DNA from: Muricea muricata
Lineage: Eukaryota > Cnidaria > Anthozoa > Malacalcyonacea > Plexauridae
NCBI GenBank assembly: GCA_963855995.1
Contig: OY979730.1
Coordinates: 4,413,341 to 4,477,340, forward strand
DNA length: 64,000 bases
Reading direction: 5' to 3'
The notes under the pieces were generated by a model. The model worked only from the letters and a program-made list of their open reading frames with translations. It did no database searches and was not told where the DNA came from. A program made the translations under genes and the position numbers. Below, in pieces: positions 10,401 through 21,291 of this stretch; the stretch's first letter is position 1, and each line of letters opens with the position of its first letter.

Positions 10401-13400
10401 TAATGTCTTCGACATCTCTTAGATATCCGCGGGAACTTTGCACAATGACCATCATTTCTCTAAATGCAAACCGACGTTATAATATGTAGTTGGAATTTTA
10501 ACAAATCAACAGGCTATGTGTCTCAATGGGAAGGGAAAATGTGTCTTAATAAGAACTTGAGAAGCGAGAATAAAAATTGAAGCCAGAAACATTTGAGGAG
10601 AAAACTACTCAGCTACACTAGCACACAGGGCGTAATTAAATGTTCTTTAGGATGAGTATACAGCAAAGTATTGCAGTGGTAGTGTATGTTCGATTCCTAC
10701 CGGAGGACTATTAAGTTGACAAATTTTCCTTAACTATTCTCAGCTTAAATTTCGACATGTGTGTGATTGGAGATAAGGATAAGTTTATTAGAAATTATCC
10801 AACATCAAGTGAAGTGGAAAATCCAATAAAACCAGCCTTGATTTAACAATTGAAGTCGTTTCAATATTTTTTCGCATGCATATATTTTTAGTGTTGTAAC
10901 TGATACTGTAACAAATGTTAAGTTGTTTCAGCATGTATTTTTAGTGTTACAGCATGTATTAATTCTGGTGTTGTGCATAAAACTGTAACATACAGCATGT
11001 GTTTCTGGTGTTACAGCATGTATTTCTAGTACTGTAAATGAAACTGCATGTTACAAATTAATTATAATTGCAAAAGTCTGGTAACAGGCTGGCTCGCTGG
11101 TAATGCTATACGAGAACTGTTGCATTTCAAACAAATTGCCCACCAAGTTTTTGCACAATTTGTTTAAGACTTACTTGACAAACGTTGCTGGCTTTATATT
11201 TGTTGCAAGTACACTTGAATGAGTTAGCGGGACAGGATTTACGGGTTCTACAATATATCAATATAAAATTTGAAAAACTTAATTTTTAACAACTCGAAAA
11301 TATAAAAGAGGAATAGTTACATCAGAAATCCGTGAAATTTGCATAGTTATGCAAAAATTAAAATAAATAGTATGTATCTTTCGGTGAATATTCAGTCCTT
11401 GGCTTGGTGCGAAATGTTAAGACGTCGATCCACTTGAAAATACCCCTCCCCATCAAGGAGGGATGAACTATACCTGGTCTCCAGCAGCATGCCTAATAGT
11501 GTAGTAAGACCTCGACATTTGTTTCAATGACTAAATACTGAACTATAAATCATCAGGCCTTGTGACTGGACTTTCGAAACGTCGTTCTTTAGAAAACCAT
11601 TTTCTTTCAGTCTTTCACTGCTATAGCTAACCACTCACAAAGCTTGTTAATATAGGTTGGTGGCGTTCCATTTCAACGAAGTACATGCAGTTGGCATTTC
11701 AAATGACTAAAAGTTAGTCATTTTTGGGTAGTGGAAACACTAGAAACTTAGATAGTCACATAGGTATATAAAAGTGCGTTTTTCGTTTGCTCTGAAATCA
11801 TGTGTTATTTCAATTAAGTTTGTCTTTGCAAATTCGTAAACTGTAAACTGTGAGCGCGCAAGGGATGATGGATTATTGTTTATTTAGGTCCTAGATACTC
11901 AGGGAGTTACCTTTGTAGCAATGCTGTTTTAAAGAAATAATTTCGTGTTTAGAGGTGAAGATTTGCGATAACCCGTCACCCCTTGGGCGCTTATGCTTTA
12001 CAGTTTTTGCGCTTTTGGAAGGAGAACCGTTTGAATTAACTATATATTATGGTATAAAATCGATAGGATTTGCTGATATATACCTCCGTTAGTTATTTTA
12101 CTAATTTCCGCACTCTTCGGTCCAAAACCATTTCTCGTTCTAGCTGAAACTGTCACAAAATACTTCGTGGCAGGTTGAAGAGAAGATATTTCGTATGGCA
12201 ATCTATTTGTCTCCGAGCATCTGGGCCGTGAAGCACGTTGTTGAGTAGAATGACAAATTTTATATCTGCCGCTCGATGGTCGTTTATCCCAAGATACTTC
12301 CAGTGTCTGCTTACTGCGTCTTGTGAAATGCACAATTAATGTGGGTGCATTTTCATATTTTCTATCTTTAATATATAAAACAAACAAATGGATTATGTAA
12401 GAACGTAAAAATAACGTGGCCTGTTATCGAAAAGCGATTTTATGTTTCCATTTTATTTTATATTTCTCCCCGTTATATAACTTACATTTCTATTTTATGT
12501 TTATATTTCAAGGTATTTCACCCCGTTTTACATGCCTCTTTAGAGAATATCATGTATAACAATTTCATTTTGCCCGAACAACACATAATTTATCTATTTT
12601 CCTCCAATGCCCAAGCAGGGTTTTTTCGGGTCCGGTTTTTGCAGAGAACATTAAGTTTAGTTGGAATGCAGAGGCAATGCAAGGGCTCTGAAGCGCCCCC
12701 CTCCCCTTCCCCTCTTGAAAGTAGTTGAAAAAGAGGATATTGATTATTGTTTGTCTTTTATGAAATGCAAAAGAGCGACTCCTGATCATTGTATACGACT
12801 AGCACTACAATGCGCAGTTTTTCTTGTGAAATGATCTCCAACGATTTCTTTATAAGGAGGCTCGATAGAATCGTTTATGGTGCATACGTTAAGCCTAGTT
12901 TAGATCATTCCCTAGCTATACTGGTTGTCTTCATAGTTAGAAAAGTTTTATTCTCCTACCGTTCGTATGTCCAGAGACATTGCTGTTGTGATGGATAAGG
13001 TGTGGAGTTTATACAAATGAACTTATAATTAGAATTGAGTTCAAACGCGAACATGATTTCTATGTTCTGGCAAACTTTGAATATCCTTTTTCAACTACTT
13101 TCAGAGAAATACAGAGGAAAGTGCTATAGAGCTGTGCATTTACCTAAAATCAAGCTCAGGCATTATCTAAAGAACATTTTATCGGGTGAGAGATAAAATT
13201 TTTAATGAATACTGACCATTGACCATTGATACTGTTCAACGATTCTGACTATCGAGAAACCTTAATCCGTGGCAAACATAATACAAAACTCTTTCGTTTT
13301 AATTACGCTGACCGTTTTGGCAAGATTTCGTTTAAACTCAACTTAAGATAAAACTCTCTGCAAAAAAATCTGACCAAGGATAGAAATCGGCTCGGGCGCC

Positions 13401-16400
13401 TATATTGCAATGGTTCTTCTATTGATTCTACAAACTGAATTCCTTTACCTAAACACCACATACACTATGTCGTAACTAGCCGGAATACGGCCAATAAAAG
13501 TAAAACAAGCTAACCGAAAACGCAGATGACAGTAGCACACAAATATAATATCTTCCTCTGTATACCTGCAGATTGCTTTGTCTGAAAACGTTTATAAACC
13601 ATCTTGCTATTCTCTAGGTAGCCGTCCACAGTATGAATTCCAACTATATACCAAGTGTTCGATTGAAGACCAGTGACGGTGACCGACGGAATTTCACGAG
13701 ATACGGTCTCAAACCTTCTGTCGTTGCAATAAACAACGATCTGTGTTATATGGCTAGAAGCAGAGGCATCGGCGTGCAGTTTCCAGGACACAATGGCCCA
13801 TGTTAGGGATGGTTCAACCTTGATCTCGTATACAGGAGCCGGGGATTGAACTAGAAGAACAAACCCAGTAACGTTTAGCAATTTTGCATGCTGCGCACCT
13901 AGCTTGGATTTGCACGAAACGAAATTTAGCAAAAGGATTACCTTTCCCACAAAGCTGTATTCTTAGACAAAATTCTCCATTTTCTTTTGAATTTATCTTT
14001 ATATATCTCGCATTATAAATGTTAACGTCTGTAGTTGAAGCTCGATATAGATAGCCGTTCTGGTTTCCTGTTATCTAAATATAGATTTAAATGTTATGCT
14101 TGTTGCATTCAAACCAGGAAACTCATTCGAATTACAATACAAGCCATTATCCAGCCTAGAACTAAAGCCTTTACTCGGCAGGTAGCAGTTGTTGTAATTT
14201 AGCTAACTAAAGACGTCACAAGGCGCTTCGCCTCCAAATACTGGTTCCTCTCTCCTGCCTCGCCCATATCATGACATATATAGAGATTACTGCATGGTTG
14301 GCGAGTGCGTACGATTTTTATGCACGAGTTGTGAAAGATTGCTAAAACGAACGAGTGAGCGCAGCGAACGAGTGAGTTTAGCAATCTTTCACAACAAGTG
14401 CATAATAGAAATCGTACAAACGAGCCAACCATGCAGTAGTTTGTTTATGCCATACATATAGAGATTATTTTAAAACTGGAATCCTGTCAAATGAGAACAA
14501 TGTTGAAACAAAATATTAAACTCTCAAAACAGAATCATACCATTTGTTTCTCCGTTATTTGGCCTAAATAGTGAGTCAAAGTTGTTCTTCATTCCGTTTC
14601 ATGTTTTCTATTGGGGAAACTTTTCTTCTTTTTGACATAAAAGCCAAATACGCTTTCGCTCCTTCCCCAACACGGCGGCCATGTTGTGAGCAAAATGACG
14701 ATACGATTTTCTTCACTAGTGAGAAAAACCGTATAGCCAATCAAATGCTGATACGATAAATTTTCACTGGTGAAAAAAATCGTTCGGCCAATGAAAACGC
14801 TTATTAGCTTCTCTACAATGAAAATACGATTTTTATTTCACCCGTTCACCTCGCGTAAATCTCTATATGTATGGCATAAATTTAAATACAAATAGGAGGC
14901 CTAGGTCTAGACTGAACATTACCTATATGTTTATGTTTTGGTTTATACAACTAATTCAATAATTTTTTTTTCTCCAAAAGCCTAAACTATGAGCGCAAGG
15001 AAGGACGGGTTATTGCTTTTTTCATCTCTAAAATCAAAATTACCTCTTTGAAACAGCATGAGGGCACACAGGAAACTTACGAAGGCGAATTTACTTGCCC
15101 ACAAAGGTAATTTACTGAGTATCAGCGTGCAAATGAACAATAATCAATCATCTTTTCCCCAAAATAGTTAATTAAATTATAGCTGTATATATATGCAGAA
15201 ATATGGTTATTCATCCTCACATGCGTATTGTATTCTCGCTAAAATAACGCTAAATACCAATGTCTTAGGAAAGTTAATTTTCCGCGACATCAACAATTTG
15301 GCAACTCAAGAATTACTATTGGTGGATTTGGCAAAAGGACCATACACGCGTGGCGATGAGGTTGACCAACATAGACAATGAGTTATATTCTTATTCTAAC
15401 GAGTTAGCAAACCATCTCTTCTATTTGCTACAATTTAACTCAATTTTAGTGTTTATAAGATTTTCTTTAAAATTATTTACATTAATTTACGTAATAAATT
15501 TAAATTACCTGCATTGGTGTACTGCGATGTACCAAAGTTTGACTATGGCTATATCTCAGAGAGTACAACTCACTCCATTTTGTCTGATCTTTGTTTCCCA
15601 TCACCACAACTCGTGTTATGTGATATTCTCTTCCAAGATCAATCAAAAGATAAGGTATAGTACCTGAAGCACACCAACCTGAACTTTGGCCCAACGACGC
15701 TGATTGGTAATTTCTTGAACCTCCGCCAGAAAATCTTCTGGGATTTATGGGCGTCTCGCATATTTTGCCTACAGCAAAGGTGATAGCCAGGACAGTTTAT
15801 GCATTTTATGTACATGAATTAAAAGTCATAATATTTTGAACAAGGTTCCACAAATCTTATGCACGCTATAGATTTTTGTTTGAGTTTAGAGCGGTTTAGA
15901 GCGAATAATCCCTAAAACAATTTGTGAATGCGAAGATTTTAACTCATTTTTTCCAATTGAGTTTTTGTACAATAAGCAACAAATTCAACCAACAAAAGCA
16001 CATGTTGAAACATGGCTATTGAATGTGGTATTTGTGAAGCATGGATACATACTTACATTTTGCATATGGTACCAAAATAGGCTGTGTATTTTTCGAAGGT
16101 TTTAAATGAACACAACAGGACACCTCTTTTGAACGTGATTTATGACATATTAGGTCCCCAACTGCAATATTATGTCTACCGCGGAACCGAACAGAACGTA
16201 TATAATATCTTTTCGTTTCACTAAATCCCAAGTACTGGCAAAGCATTTTTTGACGCTCTTCATCCCAGTTTTCGTCTTTAACGTATCTCCAAATTGAATT
16301 ATCTTTTATTTCAACGTAACCTTGGAAGGATGATGTAAGTCTGATGTTGGCAGCTAAAACAAGATGAAAGATTTTGTAACAAAATATTACAATGTATACT

Positions 16401-19400
16401 ATACATTAAAACATATGAATGATCACAAATTAACACTCCTTTGTTGTGCTCTTGTTAGTTGCAATTTATAATAGAAGACAAAACAATTTGCACATTTCAG
16501 GAATTTAGCAGTCACACTGAATAGCCAATCAGCACCTTCCTTTTAGTTATCAATCCCCGAGATTAATTTTCCACGAATGAGTTAGTAACGAAAAGGCTCT
16601 TGAGACGCGAAGTAGCTACTATAAGTGTTATAGGCTGCTGGTTGTAGATAAAAATCATGTGGTGGCAGAGTTGACACCAACGACTGTAATTAGTTGAAAT
16701 TATCTTGATTACCTTTTCAAAGAGTTCAAAACGCTATCTGCATGTTTTTATGGCCCCTTGGAATCGGTTTAACGTTTAACTGATCAAATAAAATAGTTAA
16801 AAATTTAATTCAGTTTGGGCGTGTATTCAGCGAATATCATATCATATATTTGGGTGAATGGTAGGTTGGAAGCTTTTCAGTTAAAATTGGAAAGATTTCA
16901 ACATCTTTTATATTATTTAACTTCTATTGTATAGAGACTATAGAGTTACCGTACAAGTGATGTTTTTAACTTTATTGGACATATATACATCTCATAATAT
17001 GGTTATGGATGTTTTACCGTAAACTAAAACACTCGTATTTTCCATATTTTCACTATAGTAAAGATATGAAAAAATATGTAACCCGTTAAAAACACGTGTT
17101 TTCCCGCGGGATTTATATGTTCTCTGTTCGCTTGTTCCGACTTCTGACCATATAATATACAAAGAACATTACACGGTAGCTTGAAGATATGAATATTATT
17201 TTCCGTGTTGAAACCACTCGAAAATAATATTCATATCTTCGCGCCACCTGTATTATCCTCTCTCTCTCTCTATACATATACGCAAGACATCCCCCACTGG
17301 TAGCCTTGTCACCACTCCCTTTACCTGTGGTTATGGTCGATGAGCCACAAGTATCCCTACACGTATACTTGGTGTAAATTTGTTTCAAGGTATCAGGCCG
17401 ACAATATTGTGATGGCAGTAACTCATTATTCATGGTCAGTTCACAGGATCTCTCTCCACCACAATGAGATTTCACTTGACAACTTGCAAGAGCGCTGCAT
17501 TCTGTGTTAACATTTTTATCGTCATTAAAGACACCGTTATTATTGAAATCTCCATAATCAGCGCTCTCTACCACCATACATTGTTTTGGAGAACAGCTAA
17601 CATTTTCCATTGTCGTGCCATAGTTGGTCACTGAACCTAAAATAGTGAAATATCAGCATTTCAATTACAAATCAAAATTGTATATACACTATAGTTTCAC
17701 TTTTTAGTGTATATATATCTATAAAGAATATGCATGGCATCGAGCAAACAAGAAGATGGATGACATTCAATATATGGGTACGGTTGCCTATTAGTAAACA
17801 GTACTACATAAAGTAGTGGACTTTATTTGCGCATCCTTAATCTGTACCTGCATGATTCTCACATGTCGCAGAAATCGTTGTATTTGGTAGAAGTACCTTG
17901 AGCAGTAAATTGCTGCATAACGTGCTGAGAATTGTGAAGCTGAATTACTTTAGAAACTAAATTAGCAACGCAAAAACGTCTTGCTGTCTATTTATTCATT
18001 GTTTTGTAAGCCAACTTGTACTTAAGTACAAATTTTCCGGATCGGGTATATAACTGGTGCGTTCTCCATCGCTTTTTTACGATCCGATCCAAATGCTAAT
18101 GCTTTTTGTTATTTGCATGTACAGTGATAAAATTATCCTAAAATGATCACTGTCTTATTTTATAGGTCCATGTTGACTTACCGAATGTGAACTCTTGTTT
18201 TGTTGTATTACAATAACTTTTCGCCTCTATATCGTTTGCTTGAGGTTCAACACATAAACGTGGGTATGAGTTATAAAAAAGCAAAGATCCAGCATCAGTT
18301 TGTTTCAGACGCCCCGTAACGTTGACTGCGCTGCAAATTATCAATTGACGGGACGAAGGCACGAGCATTCCCCAGGACGCTATGACGCCCTGCATTCCCT
18401 TATCTTCGATAGTGTGCAACACTTCATTATCAAGGTAAAGGTATTGTGCATCACCGCTCAAGCAGTTGATGGTCATTACAGCAGAGGAGCAAACAGATAC
18501 TCGACCAGATATAGTTCGGGCGTAAATTTCTACCTTTCCAACGGCAATGCACTTTCCTGACTTTGTGTGCCTGACGAAAAGACTTTCGCAATCTAAAAGT
18601 GAAGAAAAACGCGTTCAAATGGAAATTAAAGGGCTAGTTGGTGACGCCCGAAGAGTCTTTGTAGATATTGCAGCAAGCTTTGGAAAATCAAGCTTCCATA
18701 TACATGTAGGAATTGGGGTTGTCAAAGCCTGTTATCCACCAAGCAAACTAATTGGCGCGAACAAAAAATTGGTATTACATAATATGTTGTATTATAAATT
18801 AACATTTGCTGTAAAAATTCTACTTTTTACTTTTCTTTGGCTTTCGTGTTGATTGGCGGATGGCCCTTCCCACCGGGTGGACCTATATCACCTATATCAC
18901 TCGTTTTGTAGCTGCCTCATCGATTAATTTTAAATTAAAAATTTCGCTTTTGAGTTTTGAACAAATATTCGTATTTTTAGCATAAGATTCTGAAGTGTAG
19001 TCACTGCCCAGTGATTGCAGCTTTTTTGCATTTTGCTGTTTTTATATAGTAATAAATTTGAAGTGAATTTTTAGTTGATTACTATTTGTAAACACCTGGT
19101 CCTCGGTGAATACAAGCCTGTATTCACCTCGCCTTCGGTGATTAGTAAGATGTCCTTGGAAATGAACTGCACACTTGGGATAATTACTTGACATGCATCA
19201 AAACTGAAATACAAATTAGTCACGCCAAATACAAATACTGATTGTTTAGCTATAACCAGTGGCTGAAAAGGTTAAAAAGCCTAATTTTACTGTTCCCGTT
19301 TTAATTATAAACTAACTCGTAAATGAAAAATGGTGAACTCAAATCTCAATTCTGGCACGCTTGTTAATACTTTCTCTCGATTTGTCGCAGTCGATGTCGG

Positions 19401-21291
19401 TCTGAAAGCCAAATGTCGCCGTCACACAGCCCATAAGTTTCATTTCACTTTCAGATTTTTTTCTTTTGTCTGCCGTCGTTAGTCGTTGTTTTTTTAATAA
19501 AAAGTCGCCTGTTCAAGACAATGTCGCCTGTGAGTGGACCGCGTTATTTCCTATTACAGATATATGTGTGCCTATAGGCACCATTCGGGGACGTTTAGCC
19601 TATACGAGGGCGGAGTGACCATCGACAATGATTGGGAATGACTTGCTCTAAGGACGGAAAGTTTTTGATATTGTGCAATTGATTGTCATATGTCGTAACT
19701 ATCTGTAAATAGGTCCTACTTCGTGCTTTAAAATATTTCATTTTTGGTATCATAAATCGTTGAGGAATAATCAAGTTTTAAATATTTTTCGTGGAAACCA
19801 AAGTCGAAATTTTAGAATGCTAAATTCTAGCATGCGTAAAAAACTACTTGAAAACCAAATCGCTGATTTCAATTAACATCAACTTAGTCAGCTTCCTCGC
19901 GTGAATATGCAACATATTTTTTGAGACTTGCAATATAACAATATAATCACGAATTACTCAGTTAATTTAGGGTCGCCACCAACGAGCCTATACTAACAGG
20001 CTTTGTGAGTGGTTGGTTACAACAATAAAAGGCAATAAACGATAGAAATTGGTATTCTAAAGAACGAATCACGAACAATGATGACTTTTGTTTCAAAAGC
20101 CCAATCATAAAGCTCGATCATTTTAGCACGGTAGCTATTTGCCCTTAATGTCCGCAACTGCCTTCTGAAAAATATCGCTGAAAAGAAATAAACTTACATG
20201 TTCACACAAATATTTATACTCGATCGCATTAAAGATCCTATGATTAATTACCTTTATTCTATAAATTACATTGGTTTATAGGGATTTCGGACACTGATAA
20301 AATTGATAATCTCCCACGTGAGGTTATTTATGATAATTTCACATGTGAAAATTATCCTTTTCCAACAATCAGCAATCATAGCTTTTGGATATTTTAGATT
20401 GCTAGAAAAGACTCGTATAATAGTTTATTTATATAATAAACAGAAGAAATACACGGGTGCTTGGAAATACCACATTTATTTTTCGTGTTGACAATGCATC
20501 CTATCAAATGAGAATCAACTTGTTCTAGTGAAGGCATTATGCAACCCAAGAAAAATATTCGCATACTTTCCCTACAGCTGCATGTGCAGAACGCCCTAGT
20601 GAGATGCACAGCTTTAATTTCCACAACAGTTTGTCATCTATGTAATTATATACTTAAATAGCATATTCCCTCCCTATTACTTGCCATACGATGTACCAAT
20701 TCGCATTTTGGAGCAATTTAAACTCCGGAATTCTTCCGGAAGAGTTGTTCGGCGGCAATTTTTTCATTTAATTGCCTTGCACATTTTAACATTCGGGTAA
20801 TCTTTAAGTTTTGAGCTGATGTCTGGTACTGTTAATGGATTTTGGGTGTTCTCAAGAAATTTTGGGTTTTTTTTTTGAAAACTAAATGCTGTGTAAACAA
20901 ACCTATAAAAATTCTATTTATGCTCAGACTCCGTTGATTGAAAATTTTAAAAATCATCAAAATTTTGATATTTCAAATTTCTTCAGGAAGAACTGTGTAT
21001 TAGATGAAATTTAGAGCGAGTATCGTAATATATTTTGGCATTAAAATCTTCATCAGTGCTAATAGTAATGCACTGATGAAGATTCGAGCTTACGGATCGA
21101 AAGCTCGGCGATGATAAACTTACGTGGTGTTTTCACATTAAATTACATTTTAGTTTGATATTCACCATGCAATCGTACAAGGAACTTATATTTTGGCATC
21201 TTCTATAACCGATTACAGTATACCTACCTTTGAGCGCCAATGATATAGCAAACAGGAGCAACGAACGATATAATATCGGCGGCAGCATCAT
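7447..21291 (-). CDS. Single-pass receptor: ricin-like / SUEL lectin / SRCR-like / F5/8C / 2x FN3 / TM / tyrosine-rich tail
   Basis: Complete minus-strand gene. Fourteen exons join with matching phase at every junction: 21228..21291, 18182..18592, 17325..17636, 16057..16353, 15509..15768, 13942..14074, 13566..13850, 12084..12365, 11175..11247, 10201..10459, 10072..10123, 9308..9531, 8902..8986, 7447..7820. The sum is 3,111 nt, or 1,036 residues plus TGA. All introns are GT-AG. Domains by residue: signal peptide 1-21, ricin-B-like 22-158, SUEL lectin 159-262, SRCR-like 263-361, discoidin 362-492, FN3 493-587 and 588-681, membrane-proximal module 706-809, membrane helix about 832-857, tail 858-1036. 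Extracellular modules mostly sit on phase 1-1 exons, typical of exon shuffling. The tail has eight tyrosines in SH2-type motifs and no enzyme domain, so it probably signals by being phosphorylated. A role in glycan sensing, adhesion or self recognition is inference. A truncated tandem paralogue lies at 261-1350. Confidence 0.88.
7898..7986. repeat. Foldback element with TTTTCCAC ends
   Basis: TTTCCACGAGGCGGAATTTTT and AAAAATTCCGCCTAGTGGAAA face each other around a short spacer. A related, larger element sits at 61,506-61,674. A (TA)n run follows directly at 7986-8012. Confidence 0.85.
8013..8634. repeat. 622-bp palindrome, 301-nt arms, 20-nt loop
   Basis: Arms 8013..8313 and 8334..8634 appear perfectly complementary by eye over their full length, around a 20-nt loop (8314..8333). 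The arms are richer in GC and CG than the surrounding intron. The palindrome lies in the intron between the last two coding exons of the receptor. (TA)n runs occur on both sides (7986-8012 and 8713-8741). Frames are open in both directions only because the arms mirror each other; no known protein is visible. If transcribed with the intron it would form a very long double-stranded hairpin. Confidence 0.93.
9308..9531 (-). other. Transmembrane exon
   Basis: Encodes the ecto-stalk, one hydrophobic span (IVAATVGAGVFLSVLFNILL) and the stop-transfer YKRRKKSD. The orientation (signal peptide first, positive residues after the span) makes it a type I membrane protein. The exon is 224 nt and ends phase 0 at PLPNDQ. 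Confidence 0.9.
9620..9714. repeat. Intronic hairpin with 33-bp stem
   Basis: ATAAAACACAAAACTATTGA...TCCGTAAATT is mirrored exactly by AATTTACGGA...TTTTAT with a loop of about 29 bases. It sits in the intron just upstream of the transmembrane exon. Confidence 0.9.
10072..11247 (-). other. Membrane-proximal module (three exons)
   Basis: Exons 11175..11247, 10201..10459 and 10072..10123. The middle exon contains PYITAYSKIN, FRFVVGDGKMYEYKNKK, LNKQLGRNSSYFVFFRYF. A PYI.A.....FVVGDG..Y..Y.N..L..G..Y..F.R pattern is typical of the segment just outside the membrane in animal FN3 receptors, including receptor tyrosine phosphatases. The small last exon (DSYYSTEWSNGIKMFA) links to the membrane exon in phase 1. 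Confidence 0.78.
10870..11055. repeat. Degenerate minisatellite (GTTACAGCATGTATTTCTAGTG-like)
   Basis: Variants of TTACAGCATGTATTTCTAGT recur four or five times with decay, mixed with ACTGTAACA-type segments. Non-coding intron sequence between exons 10201..10459 and 11175..11247. Confidence 0.6.
12084..13850 (-). other. Two fibronectin type III domains
   Basis: Exon 13566..13850 (95 codons) and exon 12084..12365 (94 codons), both phase 1-1, one FN3 each. The first has TWAIVSWKLH and VTGLQSNTWYIVGIHTV; the second has LEVSWDKRP, YKICHST, ISSLQPATKYFVTVSARTRN and GFGPKS. The W and the L.P.T.Y.V.V signatures are intact. Confidence 0.88.
13942..15768 (-). other. F5/8 type C (discoidin) domain over two exons
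   Basis: Exon 15509..15768 encodes the front half (NYQSASLGQSSGWCA, PYLLIDLGREYHITRVVVMG, KWSELYSLRYS). Exon 13942..14074 gives the back half (ITGNQNGYLYRASTTDVN, ARYIKI, CLRIQLCG). The split is phase 0. DLG plus the IxxVxxxG strand and the closing LR.QLCG identify the fold. Discoidin domains usually bind glycans or lipids. The two exons are separated by a 1.4-kb intron holding two MITE-like elements. Confidence 0.87.
14270..14881. repeat. Two abutting MITE-like elements sharing TATAGAGATT ends
   Basis: First element about 14270-14468: TACTGCATGGTTGGCGAG, TACGATTTTTATGCACGAG and GTGAAAGATTGCTAAA are mirrored on the right arm. Second element 14445-14880: TTATGCCATACATATAGAGAT at its left and the complement at its right. 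They overlap at the shared terminus, so one appears to have used the end of the other. Both are in the intron splitting the discoidin domain. Confidence 0.75.
16057..16353 (-). other. SRCR-like domain
   Basis: Phase 1-1 exon, 99 codons. GYVEIKDNSIWRYVKDENWD followed by MLCQYLGFSE matches the start of scavenger-receptor cysteine-rich domains (G.VEV...G.WG.VCD..W....A.V.C.QLG). Downstream it has VGDLICHKS and EVSCCVHL. It lacks the usual first Cys (TVCDDGW becomes RYVKDENW), so it is divergent. Confidence 0.7.
17182..17240. repeat. Hairpin close to the SUEL exon donor
   Basis: TGAAGATATGAATATTATTTTC and its complement sit 16 bases apart, about 85 bases past the donor of the SUEL exon. Confidence 0.85.
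17325..17636 (-). other. SUEL lectin domain with an inserted Ca-loop-like segment
   Basis: Phase 1-1 exon of 104 codons ending at GTAAAG. It shows VSC, VVESADYGDF, CSALASCQVKSHCGG, RSCELTMNNELL and KQIYTKYTC, the SUEL pattern. Between YG and the next Cys lies the acidic, Asn-rich loop DFNNNGVFNDDKN, which resembles a dockerin or EF-hand calcium loop and is conserved in the paralogue. Two cysteines (KQCMVV and RDTCG) are absent from the paralogue. Confidence 0.85.
18182..18592 (-). other. N-terminal module, ricin-B-like (tentative)
   Basis: Phase 1-1 exon of 137 codons. It begins DCESLFVRHTKSGKCIAVG and ends KQEFTFG. The pattern SGKCI, then NCLSGDAQYLYLDNEVLHT, resembles one repeat of a ricin-type beta-trefoil lectin (KCL...C..Q.w.y...L), and the paralogue keeps it (DCLNSSAQFRYLNSELLHN). 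Only this much is visible, so the fold is inferred. It has cysteines but no obvious catalytic motif. Confidence 0.55.
19040..19160. repeat. Dispersed foldback-like repeat (copy 2, inverted)
   Basis: Inverted relative of 3217-3345: TTTGAAGTGAATTTTTAGTTG, TATTTGTAAACACCTGG, TCGGTGAATAC and CACCTCGCCTTCGGTGATTA. It lies in the first intron of the receptor gene. Confidence 0.75.
20276..20360. repeat. GATAATCTCACATGTGAG repeat family (copy 1)
   Basis: ATTTCGGACACTGATAAAATTGA is followed by an imperfect CACGTGAGG palindrome, TTATTTATGATAATTTCACA and TGTGAAAATTATC. Relatives at 37,300-37,400 (inverted), 39,005-39,085 and 42,590-42,680. Confidence 0.7.
21030..21190. repeat. CGAGCTTACGGATCGAAAGCT repeat family (copy 1)
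   Basis: Has TCTTCATCAGTGC and GCACTGATGAAGA back to back, then GAGCTTACGGATCGAAAGCT, AAACTTACGTGGTGTTTTC and TTGATATTCACCATGCAA. The same order recurs at 47,450-47,660 and 51,765-51,940. This copy runs into the start of the intron after receptor exon 1, close to its donor at 21,227. Confidence 0.8.
21228..21291 (-). other. Exon 1: initiator Met and signal peptide of the receptor
   Basis: The start is the first of two adjacent ATGs and opens with MMLPPILYRSLLLFAISLAL, a classic secretory signal (short basic/polar start, LLLFAISLAL core). The donor GTAGGTA leaves a single G, which with the next exon's AT gives Asp, opening DCESLFVRHT. The frame is also open upstream of this Met, but the signal peptide and phase match decide the start. 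The promoter and 5' UTR should lie just right of 21,291; no clear TATA box was recognised. Confidence 0.82.

Noticed and set aside
10660..10720. B-box-like TGTTCGATTCCTACC as a tRNA or SINE
   Set aside because: No A-box or cloverleaf could be built around it.
17113..17324. Read-through of the SUEL exon past its donor to a stop at 17,113
   Set aside because: The extension runs into a hairpin repeat, while the GTAAAG donor gives a phase that joins perfectly to the SRCR-like exon.
21030..21130. Hammerhead-ribozyme-like core: CTGATGA, a GATCCG/CGGATC-type stem, then GAAA, in the dispersed foldback family
   Set aside because: An extra A separates CTGATGA from the stem, and no stem I or stem III with a UH cleavage site can be drawn around it in any of the three copies. 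The similarity comes from the palindrome itself.
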